Source of the DNA: Rhizobium ecuadorense
GTDB lineage: Bacteria; Pseudomonadota; Alphaproteobacteria; Rhizobiales; Rhizobiaceae
NCBI RefSeq assembly: GCF_001187535.1
Contig: NZ_LFIO01000886.1
Span: 1-41,924, forward strand
Length of the DNA stretch: 41,924 bases
Direction: 5' to 3'
The position numbers were made by a program, and so were the translations under genes. Under the pieces are notes generated by a model. It was not told the origin of the DNA. It searched no databases and saw only the letters and a list, made by a program, of their open reading frames with translations. This document shows positions 20,113 through 28,417 of the stretch, piece after piece; the first letter of the stretch is position 1; each line of letters starts with the position of its first letter.

Positions 20113-21999
20113 TCAGGACAAAGTAAGCCAAGAGGAGGGGGTCTGCGGTCTTACATCCATTTCGGAAAAAAGATTGACCGTCATCTGCTGCGCGCGGCGA
20201 TCTACGCATGGCATATTCCTCATCGGAACAGTAACGACTAGAGACACCAAACCCTTTATCCAGTTCTTTATTCTTCTCCGCCAACTTCTCGTGAGCTGGG
20301 GCGGTTGGAAAGCCCAACTGTTGTCTAAGCCCCATACCCACTGAATTGATCCGGTCGAAAATACTCGCGCTCCACTCACTGCTCTGTAATGGATAGCATG
20401 GGAGATATTTGGACGTGTGCCACCTGGCAGTGGTGGTAGAATATCGTTGGCACGTGTAGAGGATTTCGAAAGAATGACGAGTCCGTCGGGAGATTCTTCG
20501 TTGTCTAGAACCGCATCCCATTCGTACCCGACCAGTCCCTTCAGCCTATCGCCGTTTCTTAAACCTGTGTGCGCGTAGATAGGGTCAGCAGCATTAGAAA
20601 CGATGAAATCGAACCCCTCATAGATGTTACCTTGATCGGATACATAGCCCACCCCTATCAGTGCATTCTCCGGTCTATTGACCTCCTTAGAGCGAAACAC
20701 TGAAGTTGCCGCAGGAGGATCTAGTTGAGCCACCGGATCGAGAGATAGGCCGGCGCCAATACCCGATGAGTCCTTGTATATGGTAACAACGCGGTTCGAC
20801 TGCCCCCGGCTTGAGCAATCGAACCGAACCTGCCAATAAGCAGTATTAGCAGAGTAAAAGGCGAGATGAATACCATTATCGCGTGCCGACTCAACTCGAT
20901 TACGCTGCTCCATCGACCAATACTCATCATGACCTACCGAAAGAAATATTCTGTGCGAAAGAATTTGTAAAGGGTTACTGTGAACGTCCACATTGGTGTA
21001 ATAGGATATGTCATAGCCCTGCGACTCCAACCAGCGGACCATGTTATACTCCCAAGTGAGCATATTATTACAATTGAAACCATCAGTATTGCTGAATCCG
21101 AGATGGGCGGAATCATAGGGGCGATCAAAGCTTACCTGGTATGCTCTTGTGTTACTGGTGCTATTAGCATCGTATACACTGAAGCCGCCGAATATGTTAT
21201 ACGCTTGAGCAGTCGTTACTGCATCCTGAAAGCCTATATCGCTGGGGTGATTGTCTCTGCGCAGAACAAACGGAACAAGCGACTGTTTGCCGCTTCTGCA
21301 ATCAGTTAACTTGATAACATAAAGTCCGGTTGTCCAAGCTGCTGAGGTTTTCAGTTCATACGATACGTCCCATAGACATTCGATCAAACGCGTGCCAGGA
21401 TTGGTCATGGTGGGGCTTGATTGAGTTAACCCGTCTAGACCTAGCGCGCTGGCTATAAGTCGACCGCCTGCACCGCTGTAGTAGCCAAGGCGATAGACCT
21501 CAAGATTATATTGCCCAGCGGAAGACAAAGAAACCTTTAGGCTCAAGGATTCTCCTGCATTTATACTTGTTGCATCCGCATAAGCTTCGATCTCGTGGTT
21601 CGTCGCCAAATTTGTAATCTTCCAATCAGCTGTGCCGGCATTTAGATTTTCGATTACAATTGAGTTTTGAGAGTCCACTCTGATGCCATTACTGGTGAAG
21701 TTGTTAAGGCCCTCGGTCGTGGATACGACTGCTAGAGCTCGGATTTGGCTGCCAAGAAGACCCGACGGTATTCTGATGCGAGCACTCGTCTCTCCGGCAA
21801 TATTCGTCCATGCCCCGTCAACTTTTTGCTGCCAACCGTAAGCCACCGCCTTCTCAGGACTTTGGCCGCATTCATTGAAAACATTTGCGGTCAGCGTATT
21901 TCCAACAGTGGCGCTCCCTCTAAGGAGAACATAATAGGTGTGTTCCTCGTTCGACGATGTGGGTATCTTTTGCGCGCCACTCTCGACACTGCCTTCCAT
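20113..21999 (-). CDS. Dimethylformamidase-beta-like domain protein (DUF6605-type), low GC
   Basis: A 628-residue protein. After ~130 residues of Ig-like beta material comes the conserved body of the N,N-dimethylformamidase beta-subunit-like family: EVYRLGYYSGAGGR, VPFVLRRDNHPSDIGFQ, AYNIFGGFSVYD, MVRWLESQGYDISYYTNVD, SVGHDEYWS, LAFYSANTAYW and a tail RVFSTGSIQWVWGLD ... VNLFSEM. The enzyme role in dimethylformamide breakdown applies to a distant relative; in rhizobia such proteins are mostly uncharacterised and often large and secreted. No classic signal peptide is visible. The AGGGGGA before the ATG supports the start. Its base composition is clearly more AT-rich than all neighbours, a sign of transfer. 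Confidence 0.8.
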   Translation of the reverse strand: MEGSVESGAQKIPTSSNEEHTYYVLLRGSATVGNTLTANVFNECGQSPEKAVAYGWQQKVDGAWTNIAGETSARIRIPSGLLGSQIRALAVVSTTEGLNNFTSNGIRVDSQNSIVIENLNAGTADWKITNLATNHEIEAYADATSINAGESLSLKVSLSSAGQYNLEVYRLGYYSGAGGRLIASALGLDGLTQSSPTMTNPGTRLIECLWDVSYELKTSAAWTTGLYVIKLTDCRSGKQSLVPFVLRRDNHPSDIGFQDAVTTAQAYNIFGGFSVYDANSTSNTRAYQVSFDRPYDSAHLGFSNTDGFNCNNMLTWEYNMVRWLESQGYDISYYTNVDVHSNPLQILSHRIFLSVGHDEYWSMEQRNRVESARDNGIHLAFYSANTAYWQVRFDCSSRGQSNRVVTIYKDSSGIGAGLSLDPVAQLDPPAATSVFRSKEVNRPENALIGVGYVSDQGNIYEGFDFIVSNAADPIYAHTGLRNGDRLKGLVGYEWDAVLDNEESPDGLVILSKSSTRANDILPPLPGGTRPNISHAIHYRAVSGARVFSTGSIQWVWGLDNSWAFQPPQLTRSWRRRIKNWIKGLVSLVVTVPMRNMPCVDRRAQQMTVNLFSEMDVRPQTPSSWLTLS

Positions 22000-22342
22000 A
22001 GATCCCCCTGACCGTTATCCCACATTGGTGCGTAGTGATTATTTATTCGCTGGGCGTGGCCGCGTTTCTGGAGCCTATAATTTCAAAGCCTTCCGATGAC
22101 AGCACGAAACCAGCGTTCTGCAACGACCTATCGAGAAACTTTATAGACCCTTAGTAGGTTTCCCTCAACGGCCAAGTGGCCCGACTTAGACCGCTTTTCG
22201 GCTACGTAGCGGGGGCTATCACTGCCCGTTTGATGGCATCGGCGCGGCCATTCATCCTCCAATTGGGGGTCTGCTGATTTGCCCTTCCTGTGAACTGCCC
22301 CCATTTCGACCAGACAGTCGGCATAAGCAGAATGGCTCAAGC

Positions 22343-22386
22343 ACAGGCTTGAGGACAGGCTTGAGGACAGGCTTGAGGACAGGCTT
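22343..22386. repeat. 12-bp tandem repeat, 3.7 copies
   Basis: The unit ACAGGCTTGAGG is repeated exactly at 22343, 22355 and 22367, with a partial fourth copy at 22379. In the plus frame that runs into the transposase remnant the unit encodes Arg-Leu-Glu-Asp. It looks like recent slippage at the edge of a decaying insertion element. Confidence 0.9.
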
Positions 22387-22570
22387 ATCTCCAACGAAGC
22401 TGTCGTCGGCAATTCCGAGGTCAAATAGCTCGAAGAGCGGGTGCGTGAGCTGGAACGCATGCTCGGCCGCAGGACGCAGGAGGCCGAGATCCTCCGCGAG
22501 GCCATTTCCAAAACCCAGGCAACAAAACAGATATCGCGGCCAATCTTGTTGCCGAAGAAGGTTCCCGATG
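22387..22570 (+). pseudogene. IS3-family transposase orfA remnant
   Basis: The plus frame gives ERVRELERMLGRRTQEAEIL followed by REAISKTQATK, which is the typical C-terminal leucine-zipper end of IS3-family OrfA proteins. A stop at about 22426 lies just upstream of the motif and no helix-turn-helix part remains. No orfB is present and I found no terminal repeats. The right limit is uncertain, because the minus-strand domain scrap starting at 22579 occupies the following bases. Confidence 0.75.
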
Positions 22571-22578
22571 AAGACACG

Positions 22579-22719
22579 TCACGCGACGAGCTGCGGCCGG
22601 AAGACCACATCGGCATAGTAGTTGGCTGAATCATAGGTGCTGGTCGGGAAGAGACCTGCGGTGGCGGAACCCTCATACGCATAGACACCATTGCCGCCAG
22701 CCGCCGCACTCGATTGCCT
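22579..22719 (-). pseudogene. C-terminal scrap of a DUF4082-type domain protein
   Basis: The minus strand from 22719 to the stop at 22579 reads GGNGVYAYEGSATAGLFP and TSTYDSANYYADVVF, ending RPQLVA. That is the characteristic end of the DUF4082 beta-sandwich, in which GNGVY.Y and SNYWVDVVF are conserved. The reading stops making sense upstream of 22720, so only about 46 residues remain. Such domains occur in large secreted proteins, some together with a dimethylformamidase-like region, so this may be a piece of the same kind of protein as the 20113-21999 gene. Confidence 0.7.
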
Positions 22720-22729
22720 TCCCTTTCCG

Positions 22730-22747
22730 CCGACGGTTAACCGTCGG
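22730..22747. repeat. 18-bp perfect palindrome
   Basis: CCGACGGTT followed immediately by AACCGTCGG. It lies at the truncation point of the DUF4082 scrap, in a stretch with no gene. Confidence 0.9.
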
Positions 22748-23277
22748 GGATACGCAACTCTGAAGTATAGTCGAAAATGGGAGAGTATATCCTACGACTT
22801 TCGCTCTAATAGGCGACATCCTTTGGGCAAACGGGCGTGTTGCATGGCCCAGGTGATGGCTGAGATGCGCGAGGTCGGCAAGATGCGCCGCATCCTGTAC
22901 AAGGCTCGAAGCCGCAAGCGGTGGCTTTTTTCGACATCACCGCATGGTGGTGCCAATGCTGGCCCCCCCAGGCAGGAAGCCACGCACTGGTCCGTTCGTG
23001 CAATGGCATAAGCCGCTGGGATCTCATGACCTGTTGATTTTCCCGGGCGATGCCTCGGTGTCGCACCGAAGATATGTGTTGCTGCTGGATTTAGGCTGAA
23101 GTACCCGCACCACCTCATCAATAGTGATGAGGCAAAATAAACGATCTCCACCTTCCTCAAGGCGTCGCCAGACTGCACACTAGGGACGCGGCTTCGGACT
23201 TGTCGTCCGGCGTGCGAACAGAATCAAGGCAGTTGGACCAGCATCCCTTTAGGATGTTTTGCAGGCGAGATATGTAT
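22748..23277. other. 530-base stretch without a supported gene, upstream of the export gene
   Basis: Short open frames exist on both strands but none has recognisable content or a believable start. The only clear structure is the hairpin at 23113-23132. The stretch between that hairpin and 23277 should hold the promoter of the export protein gene; I could not pick a convincing -35/-10 pair. Confidence 0.5.
23113..23132. repeat. Hairpin CCTCATCA-ATAG-TGATGAGG upstream of the export gene
   Basis: Two perfect eight-base arms with a four-base loop, about 145 bases before the ATG at 23278. Followed by CAAAATAA, so it does not end in a T run on the plus strand. It could be an operator or an RNA hairpin in the leader. 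Confidence 0.85.
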
Positions 23278-24588
23278 ATGAATTCATCGCACCGCGCCCC
23301 CCATGTGTTCTTTCGCGCGACGTTTGTCATCGGTGCACTCGCCTTTCTTGCCGGAGCTGTGTCGCCAGCTCTCGCCGATAGCGCGCCCTTGACTCCGCAA
23401 ACGAAAATCCGCCTGACGATCGTCCAATGGATCCAGTCCAAAGGCCAATATGAACGCTGGGATGCGCTTGGCGGCGAATACACGGTGTCCGATGACGGCG
23501 CAGTCTTTCTGCCGTTTCTTGGATCCCTTTCGGTCAGCAATCTCGATAACGCCGGCCTCACAAACGAGATTGCCAAGCGCCTGCAGGAAAAAATCGGATT
23601 GGTTCAGGCACCTGCGGTCACCATCGAAATTCTCGAATACCCGCCAATCTACGTCGTGGGAGACGTAACCAAGCCCGGGGAATACAAATTCCGCCCTGGA
23701 CTGACCGTCCTGCAATCACTGGCACTGAGCGGCGGCCCGTTGCGCGCCAAAAGCTCGCAGACAACACAGTATATCAAGCTCATAGGCGAATTGCGCGAAA
23801 ACGATCACTCGATCCTGCGCAGTACTGCGAAATTGTCGCGACTCCAGGCCGAGATGGACGGCGCGAAGGAGATTACCTTCGATCAGACGACCGGCGTCGA
23901 TCAGCAATTTTCCGCCGGGATATACAACGAGGAAAGGGTCATCTTTCAGGCTCGTGCAAATGCGATGGCGCGGCAGTCAAAGGCGTTCATAGAATTACGC
24001 GAACTTTTGACCACGGAAATTTCCACGTTAGAAGAGAAGCTGACGGGCGCAGACGACAATATCAAATCGGTCGAGGACCAACTGACAAACGTTAAGTCCC
24101 TGGTCGAGAAAGGGCTCACCGTCTCGTCAAAGCAGCTGGACCTGCAACGGTTGCTGACGACTTATCGCGCCGATAAGCTCGACCTTGTCACTGCCATCAT
24201 GCGGGGCCGGCAGGCAATCAGCGAGACAACGCGGAATCTCGAAGGACTTTCCGACACGCGCCGGAGCGAAGTGGCGACCGAAGCGCAGTCTGAACGGGCA
24301 AATCTCGATGTGCTCAAGATGAAGCGCGAAATGACGCAGAAGCTGCTCATCGAGGATTTTGCGAGCAATGGCGGCATCAAAAGCCCCGAAGAGGAACTCC
24401 CGCTTACCTTTAGCGTGAGCCGTCGGAATGAAGGACAAATCAATCAATTCCAAGCCTCGGAAACGACAACATTGGCGCCTGGCGACGTGGTGAGAGTCGT
24501 TCAGCCTCACACTCTGGATAACTCGTCTGAGACCGCCTCCGACGAATCTTCCGAGACCCAGACGCTCGCAGATCGGGCCGGCCAGTGA
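23278..24588 (+). CDS. Polysaccharide biosynthesis/export protein (ExoF/Wza-type)
   Basis: A 436-residue protein with a signal peptide (RATFVIGALAFLAGAVSPALA). Residues ~38-106 match the polysaccharide export (Poly_export) domain, including YTVSDDGAVFLPFLGSLSV, and ~126-154 match an SLBB-like beta-grasp segment (YVVGDVTKPGEYKF, LTVLQSLALSGG). The long middle part (~190-370) is a coiled coil, as in ExoF of Sinorhizobium meliloti rather than short Wza proteins. It should act in the periplasm or outer membrane in export of the polysaccharide. The ATG at 23278 is chosen over 23272 because AGGCGAGA lies seven bases before it. It is isolated on the plus strand. Confidence 0.88.
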   Translation: MNSSHRAPHVFFRATFVIGALAFLAGAVSPALADSAPLTPQTKIRLTIVQWIQSKGQYERWDALGGEYTVSDDGAVFLPFLGSLSVSNLDNAGLTNEIAKRLQEKIGLVQAPAVTIEILEYPPIYVVGDVTKPGEYKFRPGLTVLQSLALSGGPLRAKSSQTTQYIKLIGELRENDHSILRSTAKLSRLQAEMDGAKEITFDQTTGVDQQFSAGIYNEERVIFQARANAMARQSKAFIELRELLTTEISTLEEKLTGADDNIKSVEDQLTNVKSLVEKGLTVSSKQLDLQRLLTTYRADKLDLVTAIMRGRQAISETTRNLEGLSDTRRSEVATEAQSERANLDVLKMKREMTQKLLIEDFASNGGIKSPEEELPLTFSVSRRNEGQINQFQASETTTLAPGDVVRVVQPHTLDNSSETASDESSETQTLADRAGQ

Positions 24589-24720
24589 TCCGCAGAGGAC
24601 AGGCATTCCCAACAAACTCCAAGCGGACGATCGAGCCCCATCACGGCGCTCGGGCTACCTGCCCGGAAGAAATCGCTCTCACGGCAGCGCGTTGGAGATT
24701 TCATCCCACCGGATAGACGG

Positions 24721-25224
24721 TTAGGACGAGGCGAGCCTCAGCAGGACGATCCCTTCCCTGCCAAACTGGCGAACCGACATTGGCAGCCCGTGTGCGCCTA
24801 TCCGTCTGCTGTACCACCAGGTAGAGAGGCTGGTAACGGCCGCAATCGCCACGACAGTGGGTGCGATTGCCTGTGCGTCGAACAGATAGATCAGCGGGAT
24901 GCTGACCACCGTACCGAAAAAACCTGTGAGCACATTGATGCGCGCAAGGTCCGCAATGTCTCGCAGTCCCTGGATCAGTGCATTCTGTCCGGAGGACACG
25001 ATCCGGAGGAATACCGCGAGGCAGAGCAACGCGATGCCGCCGGCGTGCTGGCTGTCGCCGAAGGTAAAATTCGAGACCGGAAATGCCAACGCCGCCAGAA
25101 GGAGTGCACCAAGCAAGCCGAGCACCAGCGATATGCGTCTCAGCGCTTTCGCCGACCGCGCGATCCTTGCTGCGTCGCCAATGCCGGCAGCCTCGGCGAT
25201 CTGGCGCACCCCGCTGACGGCCAT
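24721..25224 (-). pseudogene. Broken O-antigen-type flippase, middle segment
   Basis: The minus frame encodes 167 residues beginning SGVRQIAEAAGIGDAARIARSA after MAV, with hydrophobic segments LVLGLLGALLLAALAF, GIALLCLAVFLRIV and VVSIPLIYLFDAQAI, in the style of WzxE-type flippases. It lacks the N-terminal ~60 residues and stops abruptly after GREGIVLLRLASS. The missing continuation is found on the opposite strand just beyond 25224. This position is directly downstream of the sugar-nucleotide operon, so it was probably the operon's own flippase. Confidence 0.75.
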
Positions 25225-25232
25225 TCATGGCC
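25219..25232. repeat. Palindrome at the flippase rearrangement joint
   Basis: GGCCAT-TC-ATGGCC lies exactly where the minus-strand flippase fragment and the plus-strand fragment meet head to head. Confidence 0.9.
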
Positions 25233-25424
25233 AGCCGACTTCTGACCTTCGGCGCGGCCTATGCCATCCGCATCATCGTCCTGAAGGACGGGGTCATGGC
25301 AACGGGATTGTATCAGGCGGCCTGGGGACTTGGCGGTCTTTATGCCGGCTTCTTTTTGCAGGCGATGGGAACAGACTTCTATCCACGCTTGACCGCAACC
25401 GCAGACGACCATGTCGAATGCAAC
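25224..25424 (+). pseudogene. Broken O-antigen-type flippase, inverted downstream segment
   Basis: The plus frame encodes MASRLLTFGAAYAIRIIVLK, then GLYQAAWGLGGLYAGFFLQA and GTDFYPRLTATADDHVECN. This is the segment that follows residue ~215 in WzxE-type flippases and is the natural continuation of the minus-strand fragment. After 25424 the similarity is lost. A possible start peptide MRIFRYA is found on the minus strand at 25469-25449. The gene is therefore cut into pieces with one piece inverted. Confidence 0.7.
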
Positions 25425-25512
25425 GATCAGGGGATGGATCACGAAAATCGCATAGCGAAAAATGCGCATCAGGCTGTGGGGCAAATAATTATTGCGTCAC
25501 ACGATCAGGAAA

Positions 25513-26730
25513 TCACACAAGGGCGACATCCCGATCGGGCTGTGCGGCGGCAGGGGCGGTTGCTGCTTCAGCCAAAAAATGACGAAGTGACTCGACAATC
25601 CTGACGATGTCGAACTCTGTCATCTGGACATAAAGCGGCAGGATCAGCGTCTGCTGCTGCGCCGCTACGCTTCGCTTCAGGCTCGTGGCAAGGCGATGGG
25701 AGCCTTGGCTCGAATAAGCCCGCTCCAGATGAATGTTCATCACGCCGCGTCGGGTGGAAATCCCTTGATCGAGCAGCGCCTGCATGACCGCCTGCTGGCC
25801 GACAGCGTCAGGCAATCGTACACAAAAGCTCTGCCAGTTGCTGCGAGCCCAATCAGGCTCGACCGGCAGTCCCAGTCCAGGGATAGTGGACAGGCGCTCA
25901 AGATAGTGAGCGGCAAGCCGCCTGCGCTGCGCAATCAGCTCCGGCAGCCGGCGCAATTGCTCACGTCCGACGGCGGCCTGAAGGTCGGTCATGCGGTAGT
26001 TGTAGCCCAGCTCATCATAATTCTCGAAAATCACCTGCTTCGAGCCGTGGCGGACGGCGTCGGTGACACTCATGCCATGCTGGCGCCACAGCCGGAATTT
26101 CCGGTCATATTCGGGATTGGCTGTGGTCAACATGCCGCCATCGCCTGTGGTAACGACCTTCCTCGGATGGAAAGAGAAGCAGGCAATGTCACCATGCGGC
26201 TTGCCGATCTTTTCCCAGCGACCATCCCACCGGATTTCGCTTCCCGTCGCGCAGGCCGCATCTTCGATCACCGGGATCGAGTGACGCTTGCCGATCTCCA
26301 CGATAGGTCGCAGATCACAAGGCATTCCCAGCTGATGCACGCACAGGATTGCCTTTGTGCGGGGCGTGATGGCCATTTCGATCAGGCTGGGATCGATGTT
26401 GTAACCATCAGCCTCGATGTCGACAAATACAGGCACCGCATTGCAATATCGAATAGCGTTCGCGGTTGCGATAAACGAATGGCTGACCGTAATGACCTCA
26501 TCACCGGCGCCTATGCCGACCGCCATCAAGGCCAAATGCAGCGCCGTCGTGCAGTTGGAAACGGCACAGGCGTGTACCGCGCCGACAAAGGCCGCGAATT
26601 CACGCTCGAAGGCGGCAACTTCCGGCCCCTGCGTCACCCATCCTGACAGGATGACGCGGCGCACGGCCTCAGCCTCTTCTTCTCCGAGAACCGGCTTTGC
26701 GACCGGAATGACAGGTAGCGACGGGCTCAT
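25513..26730 (-). CDS. DegT/DnrJ/EryC1/StrS-family sugar aminotransferase
   Basis: A 405-residue PLP enzyme that makes amino sugars from keto sugar nucleotides. The PLP lysine is Lys191 in SFHPRKVVTTGDGG, the ring-contacting aspartate Asp157 in IEDAAC, and the N-terminal SGWVTQGPEVAAFE is family-typical. It most resembles perosamine- or VioA-like members; the exact sugar is unknown. The ATG at 26730 overlaps the upstream stop by four bases (ATGA) and has AGGAGG nine bases before it, so the start is well supported. It is the last intact gene of the six-gene sugar operon, followed by the broken flippase. Confidence 0.93.
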   Translation of the reverse strand: MSPSLPVIPVAKPVLGEEEAEAVRRVILSGWVTQGPEVAAFEREFAAFVGAVHACAVSNCTTALHLALMAVGIGAGDEVITVSHSFIATANAIRYCNAVPVFVDIEADGYNIDPSLIEMAITPRTKAILCVHQLGMPCDLRPIVEIGKRHSIPVIEDAACATGSEIRWDGRWEKIGKPHGDIACFSFHPRKVVTTGDGGMLTTANPEYDRKFRLWRQHGMSVTDAVRHGSKQVIFENYDELGYNYRMTDLQAAVGREQLRRLPELIAQRRRLAAHYLERLSTIPGLGLPVEPDWARSNWQSFCVRLPDAVGQQAVMQALLDQGISTRRGVMNIHLERAYSSQGSHRLATSLKRSVAAQQQTLILPLYVQMTEFDIVRIVESLRHFLAEAATAPAAAQPDRDVALV

Positions 26731-27701
26731 GCAGCTTGGCCTCCTGCTATAGCGGTATTCAGCCGCCACCATGTCACCAGGTCACGGAGCCCGTCCTCGA
26801 TTGAAATATCGGCCTTGAAACCCAGGAGCCGTTCGGCCTTGCGTGTATCGGCCAGACGGCGGGTGACGCCGTTGACTGTCCGCGCCGGAAGATGCTGAGG
26901 CTCGAGCGACGACCCCATGATGCCACTCAAAGCCTGCGCGAGTTCCAGGAGGCTCGTCTCTTCGCCGCTGGCGACATTGAACACTTCGTCCGTGACATCG
27001 CTCATAGCGGCCAGCACGTTTGCCCGGGCGATGTCCCGGACATGCACGAAGTCCATGGTCTGACTGCCGTCTCCGTAGATAAGCGGCGGCATCCCAACCG
27101 CCAGACGTTCCATCCAGCGGATCAACACCTCGGTATAGGCGCCGTGAACGTCCATTCGCGGGCCGTAGACGTTGAAATATCGAAGTGCGACGTAACGCAG
27201 ACCATACATTTCCGCAAAGCTGCGCAGCAGCCCCTCATTGAACGTCTTAGCCGCGCCGTAGATCGTGCGGTTGTTGTAGGGGTGATGCTCTTCGGTCGTC
27301 GGAAAACTCTCGGCCAGCCCCAGCACGGACGCGGAAGAGGCAGCGACCAGCTTCGACACACCCGCCTTGACGGCAGCTTCCAGAACGTTGAACGTGCCTT
27401 CCGCCAGCACATCGAAAGCCAGCCGTGGTTCTTCGGCGCATTGCGTAATGCGGATGGCCGCCTGATGGAAGACGATATCGACACCGTCGAAGGCTTTCGC
27501 CAGCAGCGCCCTGTCGCGGATATCTCCGTCGATGATGTTAAGGGGGGCGCTGCCGATTGCCGAGCTGAGATTGTCCCGGCGCCCGCGCACGAAATTGTCT
27601 AGGATGATGATCTCGCGAGGTTTTTCCAATGCGACAAGATCGGCAATATGCGAACCGATCAGACCGGCACCGCCGGTAATGAGTACCCGTTTGTTTCTCA
27701 T
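26727..27701 (-). CDS. NAD-dependent nucleotide-sugar epimerase/dehydratase (GalE-like SDR)
   Basis: A 324-residue extended short-chain dehydrogenase. The dinucleotide motif GGAGLIG occupies residues 10-16 and the catalytic Tyr148/Lys152 lie in YGAAK, with a serine-rich strand ASSASV before it. RYFNVYGPRMD and the later DFVHVRDIA are usual for UDP-sugar 4-epimerases and related enzymes. It probably provides an epimerised UDP-sugar for the repeat unit. ATGA overlaps join it to the acyltransferase gene upstream and the aminotransferase gene downstream. Confidence 0.92.
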   Translation of the reverse strand: MRNKRVLITGGAGLIGSHIADLVALEKPREIIILDNFVRGRRDNLSSAIGSAPLNIIDGDIRDRALLAKAFDGVDIVFHQAAIRITQCAEEPRLAFDVLAEGTFNVLEAAVKAGVSKLVAASSASVLGLAESFPTTEEHHPYNNRTIYGAAKTFNEGLLRSFAEMYGLRYVALRYFNVYGPRMDVHGAYTEVLIRWMERLAVGMPPLIYGDGSQTMDFVHVRDIARANVLAAMSDVTDEVFNVASGEETSLLELAQALSGIMGSSLEPQHLPARTVNGVTRRLADTRKAERLLGFKADISIEDGLRDLVTWWRLNTAIAGGQAA

Positions 27702-28417
27702 GATCTTCCCTCACGCGATATGTTCGTCATCGGATCATTCTCCGAACGCCAACGTATGAATTTCGCAGGTACACCTGCGGCGACCGAAAACGGCTCGACG
27801 TCGGAAACGACAACTGCCCCCGCTCCAACGATCGCCCCCTTCCCGATGGTCACGCCGGGAAGAATGGTCGCATTCGTTCCGATATCGGCCTCTGCACAGA
27901 TGCGTACCGGTTTGATTTCAAGATCCGTGCGGATGATCGGCACATCCACCGGCAGTGCCGTGTGGGTCGAGCCGAGCACCCTGGCGCCAGGTCCCCACCC
28001 GACAGAATCCTCGATCACCAGATCGCGAGCGTCGAAATAGGCCATCGGCCCGATCCAGACGTTGTCGCCGATCGTGCACCGGCCGTCGAAGCGTCCCTGG
28101 ATATAGGCCTGAGCCCCGATGAACACCCCGTTGCCGATGTCGAACGTCTCCGGGTGTTTGAAGCCGGCGCCGCCTGCGACCTGCAATCCCGTGCCGCAGC
28201 TCCGCGTGATCGCTTGCCAAATGGCCTTGCGCATCATGGTGTCGACGACACCATCCCCCGTCGCGAAGCGACCGTAGAGTTCGATCAGGCCGGCGCGCCC
28301 GTAGGATTGCCTGAGTTCTTCGGCGAGCCCCGCCTGGTAGGATGGATCTGCCGGCCTTTCATGACGGCCGTGGACCGCCTGCACGACCCTAGCCTCGCCC
28401 GCACGCTCAACTGACAT
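27698..28417 (-). CDS. Hexapeptide-repeat acyltransferase (left-handed beta-helix)
   Basis: A 239-residue protein. The first ~85 residues are helical and include a basic stretch; from about residue 90 on, isoleucine/valine-based hexapeptide repeats appear (FDIGNGVFIGAQAYIQG, CTIGDNVWIGP, DIGTNATILPGVTIGKGAIVGAGAVV, ending VAAGVPAKFI). Such enzymes move acetyl or other acyl groups from acyl-CoA to amino or hydroxyl groups of sugars. The frame is open far upstream, but the ATG at 28417 (MSVERAGEA) overlaps the end of the upstream gene by only eleven bases and is chosen. Which position of which sugar is acylated is unknown. Confidence 0.87.
   Translation of the reverse strand: MSVERAGEARVVQAVHGRHERPADPSYQAGLAEELRQSYGRAGLIELYGRFATGDGVVDTMMRKAIWQAITRSCGTGLQVAGGAGFKHPETFDIGNGVFIGAQAYIQGRFDGRCTIGDNVWIGPMAYFDARDLVIEDSVGWGPGARVLGSTHTALPVDVPIIRTDLEIKPVRICAEADIGTNATILPGVTIGKGAIVGAGAVVVSDVEPFSVAAGVPAKFIRWRSENDPMTNISREGRS

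Noticed and set aside
20072..20521. 149-residue minus-strand frame overlapping the 3' end of the dimethylformamidase-like gene
   Set aside because: Alternative frame of the same strand; the long gene explains the sequence.
22837..23011. Plus frame MAQVMAEMREVGKMRRILYK and following as a gene
   Set aside because: No family resemblance, not followed by a plausible protein, and lies in a decayed stretch.
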